A stretch of 64,000 bases of DNA from Accumulibacter sp. (GTDB lineage Bacteria; Pseudomonadota; Gammaproteobacteria; Burkholderiales; Rhodocyclaceae): the NCBI RefSeq assembly GCF_029255285.1, contig NZ_JAPUVI010000022.1:124001-188000 (forward strand), in the 5' to 3' direction. This document shows, in pieces, positions 27,003 to 38,221 of this stretch. Both the position numbers and the translations under genes were made by a program. Numbering within the stretch: position 1 is the first letter of the stretch; each line of letters begins with the position of its first letter. The notes beneath the pieces were generated by a model, which searched no databases, had not been told where the DNA came from, and saw nothing but the letters and a program-made list of their open reading frames with translations.

Positions 27003-28433
27003 TCAACGGCCACCACGGCCACCTCCTCCGCGACCACCGCCTCCGGCAAAGCCGCCACCACCTCCTCGTCCCCCCCCGCCGCCGAAGCTTGCGCCGCCGC
27101 CGCGGCTGCCTGCATCTGCCCGGCTGGCGCTGCCGCGCTGACTGGCCTCACGCGTGGACGCGCCATTGCCCACCCCCGAAAAGCCGCCGCCACCCGAACG
27201 GTCGAAGGCCCCGCCGGCACCAGGCGAAGCCGCGCCATCGAAGCGGTTGCCGGCGCCCGGTCTGCTGCCACCGGTGTCTGCTCGTTCCCGACCCATCGAA
27301 GCGCCGCCCCGCTCGGCGTTCTGCATGCGATTGCCGGCCGCCGCGTGGTCCGAAGCCCTCGGCTCTCTCCGACCAGCCTCGCCACGACCGACCTCGCCAC
27401 GGCCTGCCTCGCCACGACCACCGAGATTGGTGTCGCGCGAGCGGCTATCGGCGTCCCGAACGCGGTTGTCAAGTTCGCCGCGGTCCATGCCTTTGAGCTC
27501 CGAACGTCCAGCCTCGGCGCGGCCGCGAAAATCTTCCCGCGCCTTGGCGGCCTGGGCGTTGGCGCCGCGATTGTACTGGTTGGCAACGTTGGCATCCCGG
27601 TACGCTACGCCGCGGCGGTGATCGACGTTGTGATTCCAGTTCGCATTGCTGATGTTGGTACGATTGAACGAGTTGTAGCGATTGACATTGACGTTGACAT
27701 TGCTGCTTCCCCAACCCCAGTTGCAACTTCCCCAGATCGCCGCACCGACAACTACGCCGGTCGCGAAAGCCAGCCCCGGCGGATAGACGTAGGCTGGCGG
27801 ATACACGGCATACGGGGGCGTCGGGTACCACCAGGTGCCATAGACCACGGTCGGATTGTAGGTCGGCACATACACGACGTCCGGCTTCGGCGACTCGACG
27901 ACATAGATCGTCTGACTCCCCTGCGTTTCGGTCTTCACCACTTGCTGCGGTGTCGACTTGAGATTGCCCGCCGCGTCCGCCCGCGCACGCAAGCCCTGCA
28001 CGGTAGCCATGACGCCCTGCTGCTGGGCGAGAAAGGCATCGCCCAGCTTCTGCGTCCAGTCGAGATTCTCGTTCATCTGCTGCAGCACTTGTGGCACGGC
28101 AGTCAGCGATTTGACGGCCGGATCCCAGGACTGCTTCGCCATGGCGTCTTCGAGCGCCTTGCCGGTGACTTTGGGATTCGCCTTGACCCAACGCGCCGCC
28201 TCGACGACTTCAAGCGGGTAAGTCGAAGCCATCAGCACCTGCGCCAATAGCGGATCCGGATAGAGGGCAATCGGCGCCAGTAGCCGATCGAGTTCCTGCT
28301 GCGAAAAACTCGCCGTCGGGCTGGCGAAAGCCGCAGCCGCCGGGGAGGATGAAGTCTGCTGCGCCATTGCCGGGTTAATGGCAAAAACGAGTGCCGTCAG
28401 CAACGCACAGGGTCGGGAACATGTTGATTTCAT
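27003..28433 (-). CDS. DUF3300 exported protein with Arg/Gly-rich tail
   Basis: This 476-residue protein has a signal peptide (to about residue 24, INPAMAQQ) and the DUF3300 domain (about 45-260), which includes LLAPIALYPDPLLAQVLMA, ARWVKANPKVTG, DVVYVPTYNP and PPAYVYPPGLAF. After an Asn-rich stretch (SSNVNVNVNRYNSFN) the C-terminal 190 residues are low complexity: GRGEAGRGEVGRGEAGR repeats and a terminal Gly/Arg-rich segment. Such a tail could bind surfaces or nucleic acids, but no function is established. It is the first gene of the pair with DUF2950. Confidence 0.87.
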   Translation of the reverse strand: MKSTCSRPCALLTALVFAINPAMAQQTSSSPAAAAFASPTASFSQQELDRLLAPIALYPDPLLAQVLMASTYPLEVVEAARWVKANPKVTGKALEDAMAKQSWDPAVKSLTAVPQVLQQMNENLDWTQKLGDAFLAQQQGVMATVQGLRARADAAGNLKSTPQQVVKTETQGSQTIYVVESPKPDVVYVPTYNPTVVYGTWWYPTPPYAVYPPAYVYPPGLAFATGVVVGAAIWGSCNWGWGSSNVNVNVNRYNSFNRTNISNANWNHNVDHRRGVAYRDANVANQYNRGANAQAAKAREDFRGRAEAGRSELKGMDRGELDNRVRDADSRSRDTNLGGRGEAGRGEVGRGEAGRREPRASDHAAAGNRMQNAERGGASMGRERADTGGSRPGAGNRFDGAASPGAGGAFDRSGGGGFSGVGNGASTREASQRGSASRADAGSRGGGASFGGGGGRGGGGGFAGGGGRGGGGRGGR

Positions 28434-28679
28434 CGCGCATCCTCGGACAGAAAGAAAGAAACCCGGGCCACACCACCGGCGAGTCCTCGGAAACTGGCCA
28501 GCGGTCGAGCTCTTCGCTCAACTGTCAGCATAGACCGCCGGCCGACGCCTTGGCAAGCCTGCGAAAGACGGTCGGTCGGCCATCGCGTTGAAAGTGATTT
28601 GGTCGGACTCGATGATCCGAGTCAAACGCAGCGCGAGCTAGTATGATCCGTGCCACTTGCTCTTGGGAGAATCCAAACC

Positions 28680-29750
28680 ATGACCACACTATTCAGCCCA
28701 CTTGCCTTTGGCGCTTTGAACGCGCCGAACCGGATCTTCATGGCTCCTCTGACGCGCTGCCGAGCCGACGCCGAGCACGTCCCCACGCCGTTAATGGACG
28801 AATACTACGCGCAACGCGCCAGTGCCGGACTGATCATTGCCGAAGCGACAATGGCCATGGCGGGCAATTCCGCTTTCTGGACGGAGCCCGGAATTTACTC
28901 ACCGGCACAGGTCTCCGGTTGGCAGCGCACCACCCGTGCGGTACACGCCGCTGGCGGCCGGATTTTCCTGCAGATCTGGCATGGTGGTCGAGCCTGCCAT
29001 CCACTGCTCAACGACGGCGCGCAACCCGTTGCCCCCAGCGCCCTACCGATTATCGGCGACGAAGTGCACACGCCGCAAGGCAAGCAGCCCTACGTCAGGC
29101 CGCGCGAGTTGCGTGACGACGAACTGCCCGCTATCGTCAGCGGCTTCGCCAAGGCTGCCGAGAACGCCCGGGCGGCAGGCTTCGACGGCGTCGAGGTCCA
29201 TGGCGCGAACGGTTACCTGCTCGACGAGTTCCTGCGCGACGGCGCCAACAAGCGCTCGGGTCCCTACGGTGGCCCGATCGAGAACCGCGCTCGCCTGCTT
29301 TTGGAGGTACTCGAAGCGGTCTGCGCGGTGTGCGGCAGCGACCGGGTAGGACTACGTCTATCGCCACTCAACAGCTACAACAGCATGATCGATAGCGACC
29401 CGATAGGACTTGTCACCTGGCTCGCTGGCCGACTCAACGACTTTGACCTTGCCTACCTGCACGTCATGCGCGGCGATTTCTTCCGGCAGCAAAGCGGCGA
29501 CGTGCTGACGCCTGTTCGGGCAAACTATCGGGGCACGCTGATCGGCAACATGGGCTATACCGCTGACGAAGCAGAACAGGTAATCGCCGAGGGGAAGCTC
29601 GACGCCGTCGCCTTTGGCACCAGTTTCCTGGCCAACCCCGACCTGCCGGCAAGGATCAAGGCCGGCGCACCGCTGAACCGACCTCACGCCGCCACGTTCT
29701 ACACACCCGGCGCGGAGGGCTATACCGACTACCCCACAATGGCGTCCTGA
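28680..29750 (+). CDS. nemA: Old yellow enzyme family NADH:flavin oxidoreductase (NemA-like)
   Basis: This 356-residue FMN-dependent reductase acts on activated alkenes or nitro compounds. Family features include FMAPLTRCRADAEHVPTPLM, the flavin and substrate segment WHGGRACHPL, and the signature DGVEVHGANGYLLDEFLRD with its catalytic Tyr. The C-terminal phosphate-binding loop is AFGTSFLANPDLP. The ATG at 28680 follows GGGAG. NemA proteins are about 365 residues. It is convergent with metZ (19 bp). The physiological substrate cannot be told from sequence. Confidence 0.92.
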   Translation: MTTLFSPLAFGALNAPNRIFMAPLTRCRADAEHVPTPLMDEYYAQRASAGLIIAEATMAMAGNSAFWTEPGIYSPAQVSGWQRTTRAVHAAGGRIFLQIWHGGRACHPLLNDGAQPVAPSALPIIGDEVHTPQGKQPYVRPRELRDDELPAIVSGFAKAAENARAAGFDGVEVHGANGYLLDEFLRDGANKRSGPYGGPIENRARLLLEVLEAVCAVCGSDRVGLRLSPLNSYNSMIDSDPIGLVTWLAGRLNDFDLAYLHVMRGDFFRQQSGDVLTPVRANYRGTLIGNMGYTADEAEQVIAEGKLDAVAFGTSFLANPDLPARIKAGAPLNRPHAATFYTPGAEGYTDYPTMAS

Positions 29751-29769
29751 GCGGAGCGGTGCAGGCGCC

Positions 29770-30951
29770 CTAAATCACCGACAGGCCGTTTTCGAGGTCG
29801 TCCTGCAAGTCGACGACGGCCTCGAGGCCCACGGCAATGCGCAGCAGGTCCTCCCCGATGCCGGCGGCTACCCGCTGCTCGGGCGTGATCCGACCGTGAG
29901 TGGTCGATGCGGGATGGGTCAGCGTCGTCTTCGTGTCGCCGAGGTTGGCGGTAATCGACAGCAGACGGCAGCTATCGACGACCTTCCATGCTTCGGCACG
30001 CGCTCCCCTGACGGTAAACGAGACGATCGCGCCGCCGCTCCTCTGCTGGCGTCGCGCCAACTCGAACTGCGGGTGGGAAGGTAGCCCGGGATAATAGACG
30101 CGTGCCACGGCCGGATGTCCTTCCAGCCATGACGCCAGTTGCAGCGCCCTGGCCGATTGCGCTTCGAGTCGAATCTGCAGCGTCTCTAGCCCTTTCAGCA
30201 GCACCCAGGCGTTGAACGCCGACAGCGTCGGACCCGCCGTCCGCAGAAACTTGAAAACTTCGTCCGTCAGCCGCCGAGGCCCAGCCACGGCGCCCCCCAG
30301 AACGCGGCCTTGTCCGTCGAGAAACTTGGTCGCCGAGTGCACGACCAGGTCGGCGCCGAGATCGAGTGGGCGCTGCAGAATCGGCGTACAGAAGCAGTTG
30401 TCCACGGCGACCAGAATGCCCTGCGCATGTGCCACCCCGACCAGTGCCGCGATGTCGGCGATTTCGGTCAACGGATTCGACGGTGTTTCGAGAAAAAACA
30501 GCTTCGTTTCCGGTCGCATTGCCGCTTCCCAGGCCGCCACATCCGTCTGCGCGACAAAGCTGGTGCGCACCCCGAAGCGCGGCATGATGGTGCCTAGAAG
30601 CTGCTGCGTGGCACCGAACAAGCCCGTCGAAGCAACGATATGGTCGCCGCTGCTGCACAAGGCCATGATCAGCGAGAGAACGGCCGACATCCCCGACGCC
30701 GTGGCAATGCATGCCTCGGCGCCTTCGAGAGCGGCCAGACGATCCTGGAACGCGGCAACGGTCGGATTGGTAAAGCGCGAGTACACATTGCCCGGTTCTT
30801 CACCGGCAAATCGAGCCGCGGCCTGCGCCGCGTTGTCGAAGACAAAACTCGAAGTCAGGTACAGCGCTTCGCTGTGTTCGTTGAACTGACTGCGCTGCTG
30901 GCCGGCGCGCACGGCCAGCGTTTCGAGGGAATAGTCGCGATCGGACGCCAT
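29770..30951 (-). CDS. metZ: O-succinylhomoserine sulfhydrylase
   Basis: This 393-residue PLP enzyme makes homocysteine from O-succinylhomoserine and sulfide in methionine synthesis. The Cys/Met metabolism family signature includes the PLP lysine Lys209 in VVHSATKFLDGQG, with YSRFTNPTVAAFQDRLAALEG near residue 57 and LGDTKTTLTHPASTTHG near 335. It follows purF by 6 bp, an arrangement common in Betaproteobacteria, so it is likely the last gene of the folC-accD region transcript. MetZ is preferred over MetB because of this context and the overall sequence. Confidence 0.93.
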   Translation of the reverse strand: MASDRDYSLETLAVRAGQQRSQFNEHSEALYLTSSFVFDNAAQAAARFAGEEPGNVYSRFTNPTVAAFQDRLAALEGAEACIATASGMSAVLSLIMALCSSGDHIVASTGLFGATQQLLGTIMPRFGVRTSFVAQTDVAAWEAAMRPETKLFFLETPSNPLTEIADIAALVGVAHAQGILVAVDNCFCTPILQRPLDLGADLVVHSATKFLDGQGRVLGGAVAGPRRLTDEVFKFLRTAGPTLSAFNAWVLLKGLETLQIRLEAQSARALQLASWLEGHPAVARVYYPGLPSHPQFELARRQQRSGGAIVSFTVRGARAEAWKVVDSCRLLSITANLGDTKTTLTHPASTTHGRITPEQRVAAGIGEDLLRIAVGLEAVVDLQDDLENGLSVI

Positions 30952-30957
30952 TCGAGT

Positions 30958-32484
30958 TCAGGCCGCCGACATCAGGTTGAGCTGCAACTGCTTCGACGTC
31001 CAGCGGTCGTCTTTGGTCAAGGCATGGTGACCCTCGCGCGCGCGCTCGACGGCGTCAAGGTAGGCCGGGCTGACATCGCCAGTCACATAGGTGCCATCGA
31101 AGCACGAGGTATCGAAACGGCAGAGCATTGGCCTCAATTCGTGGATCGACGCTTCCAACGCATCCAGATCCTGATAGACCAGCGCATCGGCGCCAATCTC
31201 GAGCGCGATCTCCTCGCCGCTGCGTCCCGTGGCGATCAGTTCGCTGCGCGTCGGCATGTCGATCCCGTAAACGTTGGGAAAGCGCACGGGGGGTGAAGCG
31301 GAAGCGAAGTACACCTTCAGGGCGCCGGCCGCGCGCGCCATTTCGACGATTTCGCGGCTCGTCGTTCCACGTACGATCGAATCGTCGACCAGCAGGACAC
31401 GCTTGCCCTTGAATTCCTGCGCCACAGTGTTGAGTTTCTGGCGCACCGAGCGCTTGCGCGTCGCCTGACCGGGCATGATGAAAGTCCGACCGATATAGCG
31501 GTTCTTGACGAATCCTTCGCGATACGGAACGCCGATACGTTGTGCCAGTTGCATCGCCGACGGGCGGCTCGAGTCCGGGATCGGAATCACGACGTCGATT
31601 TGCTCGACCGGAATACGCTTGATCAGCTTGTCCGCCAGATGCTCCCCCATTCGCAAGCGCGCTTCGTAGACCGACACACCGTCGATCACCGAATCCGGAC
31701 GGGCCAGATAGACGAACTCGAAAATACAGGGCGAGAGTACCGGGTCCTGCGCGCATTGACGTTGATGCATGCGGTGCTCGAGGTCGATGAAAATCGCCTC
31801 GCCTGGGGCGACATCACGCAACACCTGAAAACCGAGCGTGTCGAGCGCCACCGACTCGGAAGCAAACAGATACTCGGTGCCCTCCGGTGTTTCATTGGTG
31901 CCGAAGATCAACGGCCGGATCCCGAAAGGGTCGCGGAAGGCGAGCATGCCATACCCGGCGATCATCGCCACGACGGCATAAGCGCCTCGGCAACGACGAT
32001 GAACGGCGGCTACCGCGGCAAAAATCGTGTCGAGATCGAGACGACACCCCTGCGCTGTCGCCTGCAACTCGTGCGCCAGGGCGTTGAGAAGCACTTCCGA
32101 ATCGGAGCTGGTGTTGATGTGTCGCAGATCCTGGCGAAACATCTCTTCCTTCAGTTGGTCGGTGTTCGTCAGGTTGCCGTTGTGCCCGAGGACGATCCCG
32201 AACGGCGAATTGACATAAAACGGCTGTGAGAGCGCGGCGTCGAACGCCGAGCCGGCGGTCGGGTAGCGACAATGGGCGATTCCCATGTTGCCGGGCAGGG
32301 CCCGCATGTTGCGGGTCCGGAAAACGTCGCGCACCAGACCCGAACCCTTGTGCATGTGAAAAGCATCGCCCTCGGCGGTGGCGATTCCGGCCGCGTCCTG
32401 ACCGCGATGCTGCAGGACCATCAGGCCATCATAGAGCAGCTGGTTTACCGCTGTTGTGGCGACTACCCCGAGAATCCCGCACAT
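30958..32484 (-). CDS. purF: Amidophosphoribosyltransferase
   Basis: PurF catalyses the first step of purine synthesis, adding the glutamine amide to PRPP. The 508-residue protein has the N-terminal nucleophile Cys2 (MCGILGVV), the glutamine-binding HCRYPTAGSA and the PRPP-binding loop VLLVDDSIVRGTTSREIV in the C-terminal phosphoribosyltransferase domain. The gene lies between cvpA (9 bp) and metZ (6 bp), matching the common cvpA-purF pairing. Confidence 0.96.
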   Translation of the reverse strand: MCGILGVVATTAVNQLLYDGLMVLQHRGQDAAGIATAEGDAFHMHKGSGLVRDVFRTRNMRALPGNMGIAHCRYPTAGSAFDAALSQPFYVNSPFGIVLGHNGNLTNTDQLKEEMFRQDLRHINTSSDSEVLLNALAHELQATAQGCRLDLDTIFAAVAAVHRRCRGAYAVVAMIAGYGMLAFRDPFGIRPLIFGTNETPEGTEYLFASESVALDTLGFQVLRDVAPGEAIFIDLEHRMHQRQCAQDPVLSPCIFEFVYLARPDSVIDGVSVYEARLRMGEHLADKLIKRIPVEQIDVVIPIPDSSRPSAMQLAQRIGVPYREGFVKNRYIGRTFIMPGQATRKRSVRQKLNTVAQEFKGKRVLLVDDSIVRGTTSREIVEMARAAGALKVYFASASPPVRFPNVYGIDMPTRSELIATGRSGEEIALEIGADALVYQDLDALEASIHELRPMLCRFDTSCFDGTYVTGDVSPAYLDAVERAREGHHALTKDDRWTSKQLQLNLMSAA

Positions 32485-32493
32485 AGTGTGTCC

Positions 32494-32982
32494 CTACCCG
32501 AACCTGATTCGTTTAGCTACGTCCGCCGGCAACCACGGCCGGCTGGCCAGCACCGCCGTTTCGAGCGGGGCGGAGAAATAGGCGTCACTCCACCACTTCT
32601 CCTTCGGCAATGAAGTCATTCCGCCCGCCGCTACCAAGACCAGGACGATGAGCACACCCCGAGCGACGCCGAAAATGACGCCGAGCAGGCGGTCGGTGAT
32701 GGTCATGCCGAGCGCCTTGAGCAGACCGCGGATGGCCAAGCGAAGCAGCGCCATGGCGATCAGCACGACCACAAAGACCGCGACCCAGCCGGCGACGACA
32801 CGCAGAGCCGGGTCGGCGATGGCTGAGAATACGGGCGCCAGCCCCGTACCCCACGTTTTCGCCGCCAGGAAGGCCACCAGCCACGCGACCAGGGCGATGA
32901 TCTCGCCCACCACGCCACGCCACAGGCCCAGCACCAGAGAGGCCACGACAATGAGCGCTACGGAATAGTCGAAGACTGTCAT
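32494..32982 (-). CDS. cvpA: CvpA family membrane protein
   Basis: This 162-residue inner-membrane protein has four hydrophobic segments and the CvpA pattern (DYSVALIVVASLVLGLWRG, LVAWLVAFLAAKTWG, DRLLGVIFGVARGVLIVL). The family is needed for colicin V production in E. coli and has been linked to envelope integrity; it usually sits before purF as here. The ATG overlaps the stop of the SPOR gene by 4 bp. Confidence 0.92.
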   Translation of the reverse strand: MTVFDYSVALIVVASLVLGLWRGVVGEIIALVAWLVAFLAAKTWGTGLAPVFSAIADPALRVVAGWVAVFVVVLIAMALLRLAIRGLLKALGMTITDRLLGVIFGVARGVLIVLVLVAAGGMTSLPKEKWWSDAYFSAPLETAVLASRPWLPADVAKRIRFG

Positions 32983-33935
32983 TGTCGACCGGCGACAACT
33001 CCATTGATGCCGCTGCGCTTCAACTTCTCGAGCGCCTTCTCGGCCGCCTCGCGAGTGGGAAAGGGGCCGGCGCGCACCCGAGTCTTGGTGCCATCCGCCG
33101 AGGTGAGAAGCTCGGTATAGCTGTTGATGCCCAAACCGCCGATCTTGCCCTGGAGCTGCTTGACGTTGTCGGGATTGGCAAAAGCGCCGATAAGAATGAC
33201 TTGCTGCCCGCTCGCTTTGGCCGGCGCGGCGGCCGACGGTTTGCTGGTTACCGGGGCGGCTTGTGGCGCTTCATCCGTCACGGTTTTTCCTGCCTCATCA
33301 ACCGGCTTGTCGAGTGGCGGCTTTTCCGCCGGTCTGTCGACCGGCTTGTCAGCCGACTTCTCGACCGGCTTGTCGGCAGGCTTCTCCAGCATACGCTCAG
33401 TCGGTTTGTCGGCCTTCTTTACCGTCGCTTTTTCGGCAGGCTTTTCCGACGCTTTCTCGGCTGATTTGTCGGCTGATTTGTCGGCTTTCTTGGCGACCGG
33501 TTTTTCGGGTGTCTTTTCCGCCGCCTTGACGGCTTTCTTGTCCGGCACCTGTTCCGGCAGTTTCTCGGCCGGCTTGACCACCTTCTTGTCGGCCGTCTTC
33601 TCGCTCGGCCTGCTCACGGTCGGCTTGCTTGCCGACACGGGCGCCTGAACTTTTTGCGCCGTATCGCCTGCCATCGTAGACTCGGCCGGCCGATCGGCGG
33701 CTGCCGGCGGCAGGGCCGGTGTTGGCCCGACACGGGCGGCCAGTTCGGCCGGTTTGAACGGCAACTGATCCTGACCGGGAATGCGTATCTCGACGTTCTG
33801 CGCCTGCTGCTTCGGCTCCTCGTCCATGACCATCGGCAGGATCACGGCAGCAAAACCGGCAAAAGCAACCGCCCCGACGAGACGGCGGCGAGCCCGTTTC
33901 TTGAGTTGCAGTTGCGGGTCGGAGGATTCAGTCAT
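32979..33935 (-). CDS. DedD-like SPOR-domain protein with Lys/Pro/Glu repeats
   Basis: This single-pass inner-membrane protein has an N-terminal basic patch and membrane segment (KKRARRRLVGAVAFAGFAAVI), a long periplasmic linker of Lys/Pro/Glu/Asp repeats (about residues 95-230, units such as EKPADKPVEKSADKP) and a C-terminal SPOR domain (QQVILIGAFANPDNVKQLQ, ending INGVVAGRQ) that binds denuded peptidoglycan at the division site. The ATG at 33935 gives 318 residues; a GTG at 33953 would add six. It lies between folC and cvpA, as in related bacteria. Confidence 0.9.
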   Translation of the reverse strand: MTESSDPQLQLKKRARRRLVGAVAFAGFAAVILPMVMDEEPKQQAQNVEIRIPGQDQLPFKPAELAARVGPTPALPPAAADRPAESTMAGDTAQKVQAPVSASKPTVSRPSEKTADKKVVKPAEKLPEQVPDKKAVKAAEKTPEKPVAKKADKSADKSAEKASEKPAEKATVKKADKPTERMLEKPADKPVEKSADKPVDRPAEKPPLDKPVDEAGKTVTDEAPQAAPVTSKPSAAAPAKASGQQVILIGAFANPDNVKQLQGKIGGLGINSYTELLTSADGTKTRVRAGPFPTREAAEKALEKLKRSGINGVVAGRQ

Positions 33936-33962
33936 CGGTATCGTGGCGTCCACTTGCTTCGC

Positions 33963-35270
33963 TCAGCGGCCACGCTGCAAGTTGCGCATGATGGCCGCGA
34001 CCGTGTAGAACGATCCAAAAACGACAATTCTATCATTTTCCCCGGCCAGCTTGGCGGAACGCTCGAAGGCGAGAGTCGGTGAAGCAAAGCACTCGACGCT
34101 GCCGGCCGGTGCAAAAGCGGTCACGAAGGTCGCCAGGAGATCGGCCGACGCACCACGGACGACCTCCAGGTCGGTCAACAACCACCGGTCAATCTTGCCG
34201 GCCAGCGGCGCCAGCGAAGCGGCGATGTCCTTGTCCGCCAACATGCCGACAACCGCCATTGTCCGGGAAAAAAACCCCATCGCATCAAGGTTGTCAACCA
34301 GACTGGCGACGGCCTGCGGATTGTGCGCCACGTCGAGAACGACGGTCGGCCGGCCCGGCAAGACCTGAAAGCGTCCCGCCAGCTGCAGCTCGATAAGCCC
34401 TCGCCGAACGGCCTGCATCGAGACGGGGAGCAAAGTCCTGAGCACCTCGACAGTAGCCAGCGCCGCGCTGGCGTTGTGCAACTGACCGCGGCCGCGCAAA
34501 GCGGGGTAAGCCAGACCACCGCGACGTAAGCCGCCACGCCCCCAGAAGGTCCACTGCCGCTCGTCGCCGAAGAAACCGAAGTCGCGTCCGAGAAGGCGCA
34601 AGTCGGCGCCGACCGCCAGCGCGCGCTCGATCAGCGCCGGCGGCGGGTCGGGATCGGCACAGATCGCCGGCTTGCCGGCACGGTAGATGCCGGCCTTCTC
34701 GAAAGCGATCGCGGCACGCGTTGGACCCAGCCAGTCCGTGTGATCGAGAGCAATCCCGGTGATCACCGCACAGTCGGGGTCGTAGGCGTTGACCGCGTCG
34801 AGCCGACCACCGAGACCGACTTCGAGAATGATCAATTCGACCTCGCGGGCGAGAAAGACCTCGATGGCCGCCAGCGTGCCAAACTCGAAATACGTCAGAG
34901 GCGCTCCGGTGACCAGTCGCGCCGCCTCGACTCTGGCAAAGGCGTCACACAGCGTCGCATCGTCGACCGGCTGTCGGTCGATACGTACGCGCTCGTTGTA
35001 CTCGAGCAGATGGGGCGACGTGTAGCAAGCGACCCGGTAGCCGGCAAGCGAGTAAATCGCTTCCAGATAGGCGCAGGTCGATCCCTTGCCATTGGTGCCG
35101 CCGACGATGATCAGCGGGCATCCGATGCGCTGCGCCAAAGCCCGGCTGACGAGTTGGATACGTTCCAGCCCGAGCTGGATCCCCGCCTGGCCCCGCGGAT
35201 GGAGTTTCTCCAGGTGCTCCAGCCAGCCCGCCAACGCGCAGTCCGCGCTAGCACCTGGCGCCGCGATCAC
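33963..35270 (-). CDS. folC: Bifunctional folylpolyglutamate / dihydrofolate synthase
   Basis: This 435-residue Mur-ligase-like enzyme adds glutamate to dihydropteroate and folates. The ATP loop is IIVGGTNGKGSTCAYLEAI; further signatures are YTSPHLLEYNERVRI, LEVGLGGRLDAVNA, ITGIALDHTDWLG and VVLDVAHNPQAV. The start is a GTG at 35270, 10 bp after the accD stop. It heads toward the SPOR gene with a short gap. Confidence 0.95.
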   Translation of the reverse strand: MIAAPGASADCALAGWLEHLEKLHPRGQAGIQLGLERIQLVSRALAQRIGCPLIIVGGTNGKGSTCAYLEAIYSLAGYRVACYTSPHLLEYNERVRIDRQPVDDATLCDAFARVEAARLVTGAPLTYFEFGTLAAIEVFLAREVELIILEVGLGGRLDAVNAYDPDCAVITGIALDHTDWLGPTRAAIAFEKAGIYRAGKPAICADPDPPPALIERALAVGADLRLLGRDFGFFGDERQWTFWGRGGLRRGGLAYPALRGRGQLHNASAALATVEVLRTLLPVSMQAVRRGLIELQLAGRFQVLPGRPTVVLDVAHNPQAVASLVDNLDAMGFFSRTMAVVGMLADKDIAASLAPLAGKIDRWLLTDLEVVRGASADLLATFVTAFAPAGSVECFASPTLAFERSAKLAGENDRIVVFGSFYTVAAIMRNLQRGR

Positions 35271-35280
35271 CCGGCAGTCC

Positions 35281-36153
35281 TCACGACAAGGCGGGCCGCT
35301 TCAACAACAGGGTCAGCAAGTCTGCCAGTCGCTCCTTCATCTCGCGCCGGTCGACGATCAGGTCGACCGCCCCCTTCTCGAGCAGGAACTCGGAGCGCTG
35401 GAATCCTTCGGGCAGCGTCTCGCGGACGGTTTGCTCGATGACCCGCGGACCGGCAAAACCGATCAGCGCGCCGGGTTCGGCAATGACCAAGTCACCGATG
35501 AAGGCGAAGGACGCCGACACGCCGCCCATCGTGGGATCGGTCAGGATCGAGATAAAGGGCAAGCCGGCGCGCGAAAGACGCGTCAGTATGGCCGACGTCT
35601 TGGCCATCTGCATCAGAGAAAAAAGACCTTCCTGCATGCGCGCCCCGCCGGACGCCGTGACACAGACGAACGGTACGCCATTGTCGACGGCCGCCTGAAC
35701 GCCACGCACGAAGCGCTCACCAAGCACCGAGCCCATCGACCCGCCCATGAAATCGAACTCGAAAACGGCGAGGACGACCGGCAGGGTCCGGATGGTCCCG
35801 CGCATGACCACGAGGGCATCCGTTTCGCCGGTGGCCGCCGTCGCATCCTGCAAACGTTCGGGATAGCGACGGCTGTCCGTGAAAGCCAGAGAGTCTAGCG
35901 GCAATACTTCGGCGCCGACTTCCACCCGCCCCTCGGCATCCAGCAGCAGGTCGATTCGGGCCCGCGCGTCGAGACGTTTATGATGACCACACTGCGGACA
36001 CACGTGGCAATTGTTCGCCAAATCGCTGGCGTAGAGCACGGCTTCGCAAGCCGTACACTTGCTCCACAGACCTTCCGGTAGCGACGACCGGCGAGCGACG
36101 CCGCTGTCATTGCGCTTGATTTTTGGTGGCAGCAGTTTGTTCAGCCAGCTCAT
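35281..36153 (-). CDS. accD: Acetyl-CoA carboxylase carboxyltransferase subunit beta
   Basis: AccD transfers carboxyl to acetyl-CoA in fatty-acid synthesis together with AccA. The 290-residue protein has a four-Cys zinc ribbon (Cys33, Cys36, Cys52, Cys55, in [10 protein letters not shown] and HVCPQCGHH) and the carboxyltransferase core ([52 protein letters not shown]). The ATG overlaps the trpA stop by 4 bp. Confidence 0.96.
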   Translation of the reverse strand: MSWLNKLLPPKIKRNDSGVARRSSLPEGLWSKCTACEAVLYASDLANNCHVCPQCGHHKRLDARARIDLLLDAEGRVEVGAEVLPLDSLAFTDSRRYPERLQDATAATGETDALVVMRGTIRTLPVVLAVFEFDFMGGSMGSVLGERFVRGVQAAVDNGVPFVCVTASGGARMQEGLFSLMQMAKTSAILTRLSRAGLPFISILTDPTMGGVSASFAFIGDLVIAEPGALIGFAGPRVIEQTVRETLPEGFQRSEFLLEKGAVDLIVDRREMKERLADLLTLLLKRPALS

Positions 36154-36968
36154 GACCTTCCTCGCGACGCGGCCGCATCCATCGCCTGACGAATGCCAGC
36201 CAGCAGTTTGCCGGCATCGGCAGACGCCGTGTCGGACGACGATTGCTCGATTTCCTCGATGATCCGGCTGCCGATGACCACAGCGTCCGCGACCTCGGCC
36301 ACCGCGACGGCGGCGGCCGCGTCACGGATCCCGAAACCGACGGCTACCGGAACCCCGGTGCGCGCCCGTATTTCGGGAATGCGGGTGGCGACGGCGGCGA
36401 CATCGAGCGCCGCCGACCCGGTAACTCCCTTCAACGACACATAGTAGACGTAACCGCTTGCCAGGGCACCAACCTGCGTCATGCGTGCCTCGCTCGACGT
36501 CGGCGCGAGCAGAAAAATCGGATCGAGGGCATGCCGGTGCATGGTTTGCGCGAACTCCGCGGCCTCCTCGAGCGGATAGTCGACCACCAGGACGCCATCC
36601 ACACCGGCATCGAAAGCGGCAGCGGCAAAAGCCTCGAGGCCCATCGATTCGATCGGATTGGCGTAGCCCATGAGGACGACCGGCGTCTCATTGTCATCAG
36701 CGCGAAAACCCGCCACCATCTCGAGCACTTGGCGCAGGCTGACACCCCTGGCCAAGGCGCGCTCCGACGCCCGCTGGATGGTGGGCCCGTCGGCCATCGG
36801 ATCGGAAAATGGAACGCCCAGTTCAATGATGTCGGCCCCGGCCTGGACCAGCGCATGCAGCAGGGCTACGGTCAGTCCCGGGTCCGGATCGCCGGCCGTA
36901 ATGAACGGGATCAGCGCCTTGCGCCCCTGCGCCTGCAGACGCTCGAATACAGCCTGTATTTTCGACAT
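36150..36968 (-). CDS. trpA: Tryptophan synthase alpha chain
   Basis: TrpA cleaves indole-3-glycerol phosphate and passes indole to TrpB. The 272-residue TIM barrel has [10 protein letters not shown], the catalytic region [16 protein letters not shown] with Glu/Asp, [10 protein letters not shown] and [10 protein letters not shown]. The start (ATG 36968) lies 2 bp after the trpB stop, and the stop overlaps accD, giving a compact trpB-trpA-accD-folC series. Confidence 0.96.
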   Translation of the reverse strand: MSKIQAVFERLQAQGRKALIPFITAGDPDPGLTVALLHALVQAGADIIELGVPFSDPMADGPTIQRASERALARGVSLRQVLEMVAGFRADDNETPVVLMGYANPIESMGLEAFAAAAFDAGVDGVLVVDYPLEEAAEFAQTMHRHALDPIFLLAPTSSEARMTQVGALASGYVYYVSLKGVTGSAALDVAAVATRIPEIRARTGVPVAVGFGIRDAAAAVAVAEVADAVVIGSRIIEEIEQSSSDTASADAGKLLAGIRQAMDAAASRGRS

Positions 36969-36970
36969 GG

Positions 36971-38176
<1,206 letters not shown>

Positions 38177-38203
38177 CGACACTATCCTTGCGAGTTGGCG
38201 ACA

Positions 38204-38221
38204 GGGCGCTTGTCAGCGCCC
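38204..38221 (-). other. Hairpin in the trpF-trpB spacer
   Basis: GGGCGCT (38204-38210) and AGCGCCC (38215-38221) form a perfect 7-bp stem with a 4-base loop, about 28 bases before the trpB ATG on the transcript. No T-run follows on the minus strand, so it is not a standard terminator. The spacer between trpF and trpB is the longest gap in the trp-acc run and otherwise shows no gene. Confidence 0.4.
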
